A stretch of DNA of 5,840 nucleotides from assembly GCA_026967815.1 (NCBI GenBank), contig JAPUUO010000091.1, forward strand, positions 1 to 5,840, written 5' to 3'. The notes below the pieces were generated by a model that was not told the DNA's origin, made no database searches, and saw only the letters and a list, made by a program, of their open reading frames with translations. The stretch comes from Candidatus Bathyarchaeota archaeon. GTDB taxonomy: Archaea; Thermoproteota; Bathyarchaeia; Bathyarchaeales; Bathyarchaeaceae. Within the stretch, counting starts at the first letter, position 1, and each line of letters begins with the position of its first letter. The translations under genes were made by a program, and so were the position numbers. This document shows positions 1 to 5,136 of the stretch, one piece after another.

Positions 1-30
1 AGGATTCGTGGAGCCAGATACCATAGGCAT
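1..30. repeat. 30-base exact direct repeat, copy A
   Basis: Identical to 202-231. The offset of 201 bases is 67 codons, so the copies are in frame and both encode the coil segment AYGIWLHES (residues 398-406 and 331-339). Copy A touches the window edge, so the identity may continue outside. Confidence 0.95.
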
Positions 31-1219
31 CATTGGTCAAGTTATTCAGAAAAACCGCGTTATATGAAGACTGGTTAGAATAAATCCCGTAGTAGTTGTT
101 CTCCATTCTGTTTTCAAAGATCCTATTGTTTGCGGAACCATTAAACAGCGTAAGACCAGTGTCGTTGTCGGTTATGTTGTTTTGAGCGATCGTGTTGTTG
201 TAGGATTCGTGGAGCCAGATACCATAGGCATTATGGGTAATGTCGTTCTTGGTGAGTGTTGAGTTCATCGTGTAAGCGAGGAGTACGCCTTCTTGGTTCT
301 TTGTGAGGTTTAGGTCATGGACGGTTATTCCTGTGCAGTTTATAAGGACCACAAATCCAGCATCAAGCGGAACAGTCAGATCTTGCTCGCCAATCCAGTA
401 ATAGATTGACTTGCCGTCAACTGTATTTGAAGAGTCGACATCATTGTTGAAATGTGAACGATTCGAACCCCAAACTCTGATGTTGAACTCGTTGTTGCTC
501 ATGGTGTTGAGTCTCAGAACGTTGTTTGAAGAAAGCGAAAGCGACATGCCTTCCTGGTTTTCCGTCGCATTGTTTTCCTGAATCGTGTTGTTGTGTGAAG
601 AAAGGAAGATGGAGATGCCATGCTTATTGTGTGCTACGTAGTTTTCAGATATGTTGTTGTGTGAAGAATAATCAAGATATATGCCGTAATCGCTGCCTGT
701 CACCATGTTCCCGTAGATGCTATTATTTGAGGATTCAGAGGAGCTGATGCCATCGTAGTCGCTTTCGGTTATGTTGTTGCTGGAAATTATGTTCTGGTTG
801 GACGATCGGTAGAGAACGATACCATTCGAGTTGCCTGTAATGACGTTTCCATAAATGTTAATCGAGGAAGACTTGTACAGGTAAATACCTCGAACGAAAG
901 CAGTTATCTTTGTGTTCTTGATTGTGATATTGTTCCTTTCTGACAAATCTATTCCGTAGTGGCTTCCTGTTCCTTCCAAACTGTAGCCAGCTCCATCTAT
1001 GACAATACTGTCGCGCTCAACAACAATCCTGCCATAAATGTTGTCAGTGAAGGTGTAAGTAACATTGCCAGTGTTCAAAATGGCGGAATCTGCAGGGTCA
1101 ACACTTCCATCAGATTTGATGTGGATGGTCTCAGTTGCATCAGCTGGTCCTATGAACCCCCCTAATATCGAGAGCGATAAGAGCGATAGCACCAGAATCA
1201 ACCAGACGATCTTTCTCAT
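1..1219 (-). CDS. Secreted NosD-like right-handed parallel beta-helix protein (C-terminus outside window)
   Basis: The minus frame is open from ATG 1219 to the window edge (406 codons seen, no stop). Residues 1-28 form a Sec-type signal peptide (MRK, hydrophobic core, then GPADA before TE). A short beta region (about 29-88) follows, then coils starting GI/GV/GL/GM every 22-24 residues at 89, 111, 133, 157, 179, 201 and 224. An insert at 247-310 carries VDGKSIYYWIGE, and coils resume at 311, 333, 355, 378 and 400. The GIxL..SS.NN.I..N pattern is the PbH1/CASH repeat of NosD-type beta-helices, in which stacked Asn and hydrophobic residues form ladders. In NosD proper this fold helps copper delivery to nitrous oxide reductase, but no nos genes are nearby and archaeal relatives are mostly uncharacterised surface proteins. 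I therefore infer an extracellular, perhaps glycan-binding or structural role; about 17 N-x-S/T sequons are present. Fold call is strong, function unknown. Confidence 0.9.
   Translation of the reverse strand, partial: MRKIVWLILVLSLLSLSILGGFIGPADATETIHIKSDGSVDPADSAILNTGNVTYTFTDNIYGRIVVERDSIVIDGAGYSLEGTGSHYGIDLSERNNITIKNTKITAFVRGIYLYKSSSINIYGNVITGNSNGIVLYRSSNQNIISSNNITESDYDGISSSESSNNSIYGNMVTGSDYGIYLDYSSHNNISENYVAHNKHGISIFLSSHNNTIQENNATENQEGMSLSLSSNNVLRLNTMSNNEFNIRVWGSNRSHFNNDVDSSNTVDGKSIYYWIGEQDLTVPLDAGFVVLINCTGITVHDLNLTKNQEGVLLAYTMNSTLTKNDITHNAYGIWLHESYNNTIAQNNITDNDTGLTLFNGSANNRIFENRMENNYYGIYSNQSSYNAVFLNNLTNDAYGIWLHES
202..231. repeat. 30-base exact direct repeat, copy B
   Basis: Identical to bases 1-30. 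On the higher-coordinate side the match decays to roughly two thirds within the next 19 bases, so this is one duplicated or converted coil edge and not a long duplication. Confidence 0.95.
290..481 (-). other. Insert interrupting the beta-helix array (residues 247-310)
   Basis: The regular GI-step coils stop at about residue 246 and resume at 311. The intervening segment contains NNDVDSSNTVDGKSIYYWIG, then LTVPLDAGFVVLINCTGITV. This VDGK.IYYWIG element recurs in NosD-like archaeal proteins as I remember them and is probably a loop or widened coil rather than a foreign domain. It holds the only cysteine of the visible protein (C295). Confidence 0.6.
586..668. repeat. Pair of 17-base identical words spaced 66 bases apart
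   Basis: Bases 586-602 equal 652-668. The 66-base spacing is exactly one 22-residue beta-helix coil, and both copies encode the SSHNN turn (residues 185-189 and 207-211). This reflects the coil period at DNA level. Confidence 0.85.
1136..1219 (-). other. Signal peptide of the beta-helix protein
   Basis: Residues 1-28 have two early positive charges (R2, K3), a long Leu/Ile/Ser-rich core and a small-residue A-D-A cleavage box just before TETIHI. This is a conventional Sec/signal peptidase I layout, unlike the prepilin-type leaders of the upstream genes, so the protein is probably exported independently of pilin processing. There is no lipobox cysteine. Confidence 0.8.
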
Positions 1220-1224
1220 AGCCA

Positions 1225-1249
1225 GTCAGCTCATTGTTCAGATCTCCTT
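1225..1249 (-). promoter_or_regulatory. SD-like AAGGAGA followed by ATG-AGC-TGA in frame with the beta-helix gene
   Basis: On the minus strand AAGGAG (1249-1244) is 9 bases before an ATG at 1234. That ATG is followed by AGC and then TGA (1228-1226), then CTG GCT and the ATG at 1219 in the same frame. No comparable SD lies at proper distance from ATG 1219. It may be a minimal leader ORF with reinitiation, or a start whose frame has been broken by a stop. If the TATA-like box at 1251-1258 is the promoter, this SD would lie upstream of the transcript start and be irrelevant. Confidence 0.4.
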
Positions 1250-1250
1250 G

Positions 1251-1258
1251 TTATATAA
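1251..1258 (-). promoter_or_regulatory. TATA-like box (TTATATAA) for the beta-helix gene
   Basis: TTATATAA is a good match to an archaeal TATA box. Its centre is about 35 bases upstream of ATG 1219, so a transcript starting 25-27 bases downstream would have a leader of roughly 10 bases, in keeping with the short-leader or leaderless mRNAs common in archaea. The octamer is palindromic, so direction is set only by context: the gene lies downstream on the minus strand and none starts close by on the plus strand. No clear BRE is visible. Confidence 0.5.
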
Positions 1259-1303
1259 GATCTATCCAACTCTTCCGTAGCATGTGCAGTTTCGTTGCAG
1301 CTC

Positions 1304-1323
1304 AAGAGAGAGAAAGCAAACCT
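1304..1323 (-). terminator. Possible pyrimidine/T-rich terminator after the pilin-like gene cluster
   Basis: Immediately after the TAG at 1327-1325 the minus strand carries a T/C-rich run (TTTGCTTTCTCTCTCTT). Archaeal polymerases terminate at T-rich tracts without a hairpin. The tract is interrupted by C and G and has no stem-loop, so this is a weak call supported mainly by position. Confidence 0.25.
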
Positions 1324-1324
1324 T

Positions 1325-2110
1325 CTATGTTTCAGTGCATGTTGCATTTGCCAGAACAAATATGCCTCTCAAGTCATATACTTGTGCTGACACCAACACC
1401 GGGTCATTGCGCGTTTGAGTTTCAGCAATAAATGACAAGAAGTAGGTGCCGTTGCCATAGTCGATTATGTTTGGTGAATCAGCTTCTATCCATTCTTGCG
1501 CCGACAAATCTCCATCCTCTTCGAAGAATAATGTGACGTTCTTGGCCAAGGCGGGTTCTCCCTCATTAAGAATTCTGCAGGTTACATTCACCTGTTTCTT
1601 CAGCTCCATTCCTTCCCCTTCTAGCTTTTTATACGTGCCGCCCACAATATTGACTAAGGTAGTCACATTTTCATCATATTCCGTTTGAACAGCTGCTTGC
1701 ATTCCGGACAAATCTAGAGAGAAGTTGACGAAAGCTCCAGAAACGCCTATCCCATCCGTCCCGGACCAATCGATCCATATACCTGACGAGTATGGTGGTG
1801 TGTCTCTTCTCGTAAAGTTGAGCAAACTCTTCCTGCTTGGGTATTGACTCCAAACGAAGGAAGACCACCTAGCTAGGTTAGTTGCCAGAATCTGATCTGA
1901 CCCCCCTTGAGAGATGTTTGCAAGAGAACCAACCACGACGTGTCTGGAGCCCAGTTCAATGGCGAAAATGGAATCGCCTAGAGAGTTCGACTTGATCTCG
2001 TAGATGATTTTTCCAACCTCAAAAATGTAAAGCTCAGCAGACAATAGAAGAAAAGCCATAATGAAAGCTGCAATCAGAAGAACTTGACCAGAATTCCTCT
2101 TCTTCGTCAT
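1325..2110 (-). CDS. Prepilin-like single-anchor protein with beta-rich C-terminal region
   Basis: 261 residues from ATG 2110. I prefer this start to an ATG at 2182 because GAGGT (2122-2118) lies 7 bases upstream; the earlier start would overlap the upstream gene by 67 bases without an SD. The N-terminus MTKKRNSGQVLLIAAF resembles an archaeal class III leader: positive residues, SG before Q, then a 22-residue hydrophobic helix (about 9-31). Cleavage between G8 and Q9 is predicted. It lacks the Glu found at +5 in many type IV pilins. The middle (about 35-160) is mixed; residues 163-257 look beta-rich and Ig-like (KKQVNVTCRILNEGEPALAKNVTLFFE ... NGTYFLSFIAE), inferred from pattern only. Eight N-x-S/T sequons suit an extracellular glycoprotein. 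It is last in the tight run behind the secretion ATPase and platform genes, which suggests an accessory or tip subunit. No family assigned with certainty; some similarity to haloarchaeal single-anchor DUF proteins is remembered, not tested. Confidence 0.8.
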   Translation of the reverse strand: MTKKRNSGQVLLIAAFIMAFLLLSAELYIFEVGKIIYEIKSNSLGDSIFAIELGSRHVVVGSLANISQGGSDQILATNLARWSSFVWSQYPSRKSLLNFTRRDTPPYSSGIWIDWSGTDGIGVSGAFVNFSLDLSGMQAAVQTEYDENVTTLVNIVGGTYKKLEGEGMELKKQVNVTCRILNEGEPALAKNVTLFFEEDGDLSAQEWIEADSPNIIDYGNGTYFLSFIAETQTRNDPVLVSAQVYDLRGIFVLANATCTET

Positions 2111-2115
2111 TTCCA

Positions 2116-2538
2116 CTACCTCGACCATCCCAACTGCAAGCGTAGGATGAAAAACTGAACGTTTGTGCTTTGGCTTGCGCAAGCATATTGCACCAAGACG
2201 GCTTCGTGACCTAGCAAGTTCGCGTTTTGCATAACTTGAGAGTTTATTTTGTTCAAATCTTCATCATAGACTGTGAGGTTAAATGAAACACCAATCGGCA
2301 GCAAGATGTCGAGAGACTGCTTTATAACAGTCCAGTTTCCGTTGGCAATCAGCTTTCCAAGCTCACCATCAAGGTCCAACTTGATTAAAGCTTCCTCTCC
2401 GAAGTCTGCCAAGGATTTTGCCTTCATAAGATCTGGGGAAGACGGAAATGTAACCGAACTAATCGCTAGCGCGGAAAATATGATGGTGATTGCCAGAAAG
2501 GCTTCAATGATATTGATTTGTCCTTTATTGTCAAACAT
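2116..2538 (-). CDS. Small prepilin-like (minor pilin) protein
   Basis: 140 residues; the ATG at 2538 directly abuts the TAG of the preceding gene. The leader MFDNKGQINIIEAFLAITII fits an archaeal prepilin peptidase site: K-G before Q, then a hydrophobic helix (about 7-28). Cleavage between G6 and Q7 would put a Glu at mature position +6 rather than the +5 of classical archaellins and pilins. The remaining ~110 residues include GNWTVIKQSLDILLPIGVSFNLTVYDEDLNKIN, a helix then LP-G-V-x-F-N-x-x-V beta segment, and a final hydrophobic stretch VQFFILRLQLGW. This layout recalls short haloarchaeal minor-pilin-like proteins with a GQ..LE leader, from memory. I infer a pseudopilin or minor subunit of the surface machine encoded by the upstream genes. 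Stop is TAG, with TGA two codons further on in frame. Confidence 0.85.
   Translation of the reverse strand: MFDNKGQINIIEAFLAITIIFSALAISSVTFPSSPDLMKAKSLADFGEEALIKLDLDGELGKLIANGNWTVIKQSLDILLPIGVSFNLTVYDEDLNKINSQVMQNANLLGHEAVLVQYACASQSTNVQFFILRLQLGWSR
2118..2122 (-). promoter_or_regulatory. Ribosome binding site deciding the start at 2110
   Basis: GAGGT ends 7 bases before ATG 2110 and overlaps the TAG stop of the upstream gene. It favours the MTKKRNSGQ start, which also gives a short compact prepilin-like leader. Confidence 0.65.
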
Positions 2539-3606
2539 CTAGGCAGTTCCTCCCCATCTCGTCACAATCTCGTAGAGCGCAAAGCTCATGGTTACGATGC
2601 GGCTTTGTGAAATAACTATTGTTCCAGCAATGTTTTGACTAAACTCTGAGCCTATCTGTAGAGGCAATTGAGGATACGCAACCCACTCGGCGAAGGAGGA
2701 GGACCCCTGAAGTCCCGTGAGTACTATTATCATTGGGCTTGATTCCGTGAGACGTGGAATGTCATACTCTGCACTCTGATCTCCTTGAGCTCTTTTGGTT
2801 AGACTGAAATTGTAGTTGAATGAGAAAACTTGTGCTGTCCAGATTTCCGTAGTAGGATACGTGAACGACACGTTTAAAACGTAGTTTAGCGGGCTAGGGT
2901 TCAAGAAGGTCCTGTTGGGAAGATGAAAGGGCGAGTTGTGACCAAAAGCATAAACGTCAAAGGATACGATCTGTTGATTTGCCTTCGCTTTGGCGAAGAC
3001 CAGAAGAAGTGTTGTGCCATTTACCGAGTTGGGAATACTGAAAACTAGTGAGCCAACCCCATCAGAAGAGGTTGAAGACTTTACGTTCTCCACGAAATGT
3101 TCGATAACGACGTAACAGCTCAAGTCGGTCAAAACGGGCAGTCCAGATTTTCTTGCCTCAACGTCAAACTCGTAGATTGTCTCCCCTCCTTGTGTTTGAT
3201 TTGACACTAGGTCAATTGACAGTTCAAACAACGTTCTTACTTCGATCTGAAAGGCAACATCTGCTACGCCGAGGGATTCCCAGAGCTCGGAGTAGGTGAG
3301 CGAAAAAGCGTTCTCACTGTTTAGACGCGAAACCTTGTCGATGTCGAGTTCATAGGATAGAGAAGCATCTGTCTTGGCCAAGCCCAAACTGCTTGGTGTG
3401 ATCTCTCGCGTTTGCCCCCAGCTAGATGGTGTCCCAGTGTGAAGAAGTAGATACGAAGCAAGCGACTGAAAACGTTCGGCATCATTTTGGTGAGACAAAT
3501 CTTGCAGATAGGGAGCCACTTGCTTGGATGTCCCCGCCATCGCTGACAAAACAAGTATAATCATTATTGAGCACGCGAGAAAAGTGTCAACGGAGGATGC
3601 TGGCAA
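2539..3606 (-). CDS. Single-anchor, beta-rich surface protein of the pilus-like cluster
   Basis: 355 residues with a TTG start at 3606, chosen because AGGAG lies 9 bases upstream and the gene begins 12 bases after the platform gene. The first ATG in frame is codon 15, inside the hydrophobic helix, so it would destroy the anchor. The N-terminus MPASSVDTFLACSIMIILVL has one hydrophobic segment (about 8-24). The K/R-G-Q cleavage motif is absent, but the short polar head followed by an Asp and a hydrophobic helix looks pilin-like. Next come an amphipathic region, a TGTPSSW motif (57-63) resembling the G-x-P-x-x-W element I recall in archaeal minor-pilin-like proteins, and a long beta-rich region (about 115-345) with five N-x-S/T sequons. 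Residues around 159-222 read like an Ig-type strand pattern. Probably an accessory or tip subunit with its beta-rich part outside the membrane. No confident family assignment. Confidence 0.8.
   Translation of the reverse strand: MPASSVDTFLACSIMIILVLSAMAGTSKQVAPYLQDLSHQNDAERFQSLASYLLLHTGTPSSWGQTREITPSSLGLAKTDASLSYELDIDKVSRLNSENAFSLTYSELWESLGVADVAFQIEVRTLFELSIDLVSNQTQGGETIYEFDVEARKSGLPVLTDLSCYVVIEHFVENVKSSTSSDGVGSLVFSIPNSVNGTTLLLVFAKAKANQQIVSFDVYAFGHNSPFHLPNRTFLNPSPLNYVLNVSFTYPTTEIWTAQVFSFNYNFSLTKRAQGDQSAEYDIPRLTESSPMIIVLTGLQGSSSFAEWVAYPQLPLQIGSEFSQNIAGTIVISQSRIVTMSFALYEIVTRWGGTA
2549..2553 (-). promoter_or_regulatory. Strong ribosome binding site inside the end of the 355-residue gene
   Basis: GGAGG (within GGGGAGGA) is 10 bases upstream of ATG 2538. 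It lies in the last codons of the preceding gene (encoding WGG), so the small pilin-like gene has its own initiation signal despite having no intergenic space. Confidence 0.75.
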
Positions 3607-3615
3607 TGGAGAACG

Positions 3616-3620
3616 CTCCT
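3616..3620 (-). promoter_or_regulatory. Ribosome binding site deciding the TTG start at 3606
   Basis: AGGAG is 9 bases upstream of TTG 3606 and overlaps the TAG stop (3621-3619) of the platform gene. It is the main support for an uncommon TTG start, since no ATG or GTG lies between the upstream stop and the hydrophobic segment at a suitable distance. Confidence 0.65.
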
Positions 3621-5136
3621 ACGCTGACCCCAACGTGTACAGACCCGCTAAGAAATGCTGAGAGAGTACAAGAGAAACATAAGCAGTCGCCGCTAGCATT
3701 GAAGAGTACATGAACCCTGCGGCAAATGTGCCTTCATTGATTTTGCCGATAAAGAACCCTGACATCCAGCATTGAAGAATTATCCCAATGGAAAAGAGAG
3801 TTATCTGCTGTTGCATGACGTCAAACGATGGCTGAGCCACACCTGGAAGCGAAACCTGAGCGAGAACGTATATTGTTAAAGCCACAATCGTGGTCGTCAA
3901 GGCTATCAGAACACTCCAGATAAAAGCCAAAATAATGTAAGGCCTAAGCAGCGACCGCTTATTCACCTCAATGTCCCTGTTTTTCTCCGAGTAGTCAGAA
4001 AGTATTTCCAGCGCGCTAGCAGAGCCCCCTCCCACTTCAATCGTTTCCACAAGGATGAAAAAATGAACGAGCACTGGCCAGCTCTGAATCTTCCTTCGGA
4101 TGTTTGCAAAGATCTTTTTCAGAGCAACCCCCCACTCTATTTGGCTTCTAACGCGTTCCAGAAGTCCAGAAAATCTTCCGTATCCTCTTCGCTTTGAGGC
4201 ATGAATGATGCTTTTCACGGGAGATAAACCGATCTTCCTTGCTTCGGTAACGTCCCGCAGAAAACTTGGCATGGCTTCTTCCGCGGCCAGATTCACGACT
4301 GCAAACTTATGATAAGCAAGAGCTGAAGGTACAGAAACAGCTATCAAGCAGATCGTGACAATCGCTGGCAGATTGACTATTTCAGTTATGAAGTGTACTT
4401 GAGGCACAAATACAACTAGCGAAAGGAAAGCTGAAGCGCAGACAACGGGAACGATTATTTTGCGATACACAGAAGCTAGGGAAATGAAGTTGCTCTTTCG
4501 GGCCTTATGAGCAGCGATCATAAACATAATTGAAATCGAAGGCATTATCACAAATATCAAGACGTAAACGAATGGCTGAGGAGCACTTGACCTTGCAGCA
4601 CCAGACATCGTGAGTTCGAAGATCGAAGTCGAAGATATCACGACATACAAGATGTACGTGCAGAGCGTCACTATCAACATGACAGCATAAGCCTCAACTA
4701 GCGTTCCTAATTTTTCGATTGATCGTGTTGCTGATGCGCTCTGGACTTCCAAGATTGACCGCAACTTGCTCTTCAAAAAGCTGACAACATTGCCTCCGCT
4801 TCTAACTGAGGATACAAACCCTTCCAAGAAGTCTTGGTATGTTTTCGAAGTGGCTTCGTCAGCCTTTTTATGCATGACAGTCAGAGGGTCATATCCTAAA
4901 ACTTCTACTCGCCGAACTATGTCTTCGGCGTCTTTCTGGATTCCAGGCAAAAGGTGAACATCACGCATTTTTTTCCAACTCTCGTACATAGTAACACCAC
5001 TTGCAGCCAACGTGGTAAACATCATCACGGCAAAGGGTAACTCACGGTCAATTTCACCAGGTTTTCGTCCCGAAAACAGGCTGAGCATCCAACCGAAGAC
5101 CTTGCCTACACCCTGCTTTTTTAACAAAGATATCAC
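3619..5136 (-). CDS. GspF/TadC/ArlJ-like membrane platform protein of a type IV pilus-like system
   Basis: 505 residues, GTG start at 5136 in a GTGA overlap with the ATPase stop, implying translational coupling; an ATG at codon 17 (5088) is a possible alternative. Two GspF-type cytoplasmic helical units are visible. The first spans about 32-130 (ELPFAVMMFTTLAASGVTMY, then a region ending VRSGGNVVSFLKSKL). The second spans about 287-395 (AMPSFLRDVTEARKIGLSP, then ETIEVGGGSASALEILSDYS). Hydrophobic segments lie near 147-168, 188-209, 228-245, 257-276, 399-427, 444-464 and 471-492, so about seven membrane spans. Size and duplicated layout match archaeal platform proteins such as ArlJ/FlaJ and archaeal TadC-like proteins. 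In this family the protein binds the hexameric ATPase and passes subunits into or out of the membrane. With no archaellum accessory genes (arlC-H) in view, a pilus-like machine is more likely than an archaellum. Confidence 0.92.
   Translation of the reverse strand: MISLLKKQGVGKVFGWMLSLFSGRKPGEIDRELPFAVMMFTTLAASGVTMYESWKKMRDVHLLPGIQKDAEDIVRRVEVLGYDPLTVMHKKADEATSKTYQDFLEGFVSSVRSGGNVVSFLKSKLRSILEVQSASATRSIEKLGTLVEAYAVMLIVTLCTYILYVVISSTSIFELTMSGAARSSAPQPFVYVLIFVIMPSISIMFMIAAHKARKSNFISLASVYRKIIVPVVCASAFLSLVVFVPQVHFITEIVNLPAIVTICLIAVSVPSALAYHKFAVVNLAAEEAMPSFLRDVTEARKIGLSPVKSIIHASKRRGYGRFSGLLERVRSQIEWGVALKKIFANIRRKIQSWPVLVHFFILVETIEVGGGSASALEILSDYSEKNRDIEVNKRSLLRPYIILAFIWSVLIALTTTIVALTIYVLAQVSLPGVAQPSFDVMQQQITLFSIGIILQCWMSGFFIGKINEGTFAAGFMYSSMLAATAYVSLVLSQHFLAGLYTLGSA

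Larger units (their letters stand above)
2..955 (-). repeat. Tandem beta-helix coil repeats (PbH1-like, 22-24 residues each)
   Basis: Twelve coils can be phased by their G-[IVLM] step, seven before and five after the insert at residues 247-310. Each coil carries SS/NN turns and an N-x-I or N-x-x-I ladder position. At DNA level the repeats are diverged except for local identical words, which indicates an old array with some recent homogenisation. The array runs off the left edge. Confidence 0.85.

Noticed and set aside
526..747. Cys-rich 73-codon plus-strand frame that could look like a small metal-binding protein
   Set aside because: The cysteines arise from the complement of repeated Asn/Ser codons in the beta-helix coils. 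The 22-codon periodicity belongs to the minus-strand protein.
1..955. Regularly spaced repeats that might suggest a CRISPR array
   Set aside because: The repeats are degenerate, spaced by multiples of the 22-24 residue coil, and sit in one long open frame encoding a beta-helix, with no uniform repeat/spacer structure.
1..1219. Assignment of the beta-helix gene as true nosD of nitrous oxide reduction
   Set aside because: No nosZ, nosF, nosY or nosL-like gene is visible, and the match is to the repeat fold, which is shared by many unrelated archaeal surface proteins.
1065..1431. Short plus-strand frames across the intergenic gap and the ends of the flanking genes
   Set aside because: They overlap the signal peptide and coil-encoding DNA of the beta-helix gene or the end of the pilin-like gene, and show no start signals or protein-like composition.
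2111..2182. Longer start for the 261-residue protein, giving 285 residues
   Set aside because: It would overlap the upstream gene by 67 bases, lacks an SD, and would place a basic 32-residue head before the SG/Q site. ATG 2110 with GAGGT fits better.
2273..2542. 89-codon plus-strand open frame
   Set aside because: Antisense to the small prepilin-like gene, with no SD and no motif. Its C-terminus mirrors the pilin leader region.
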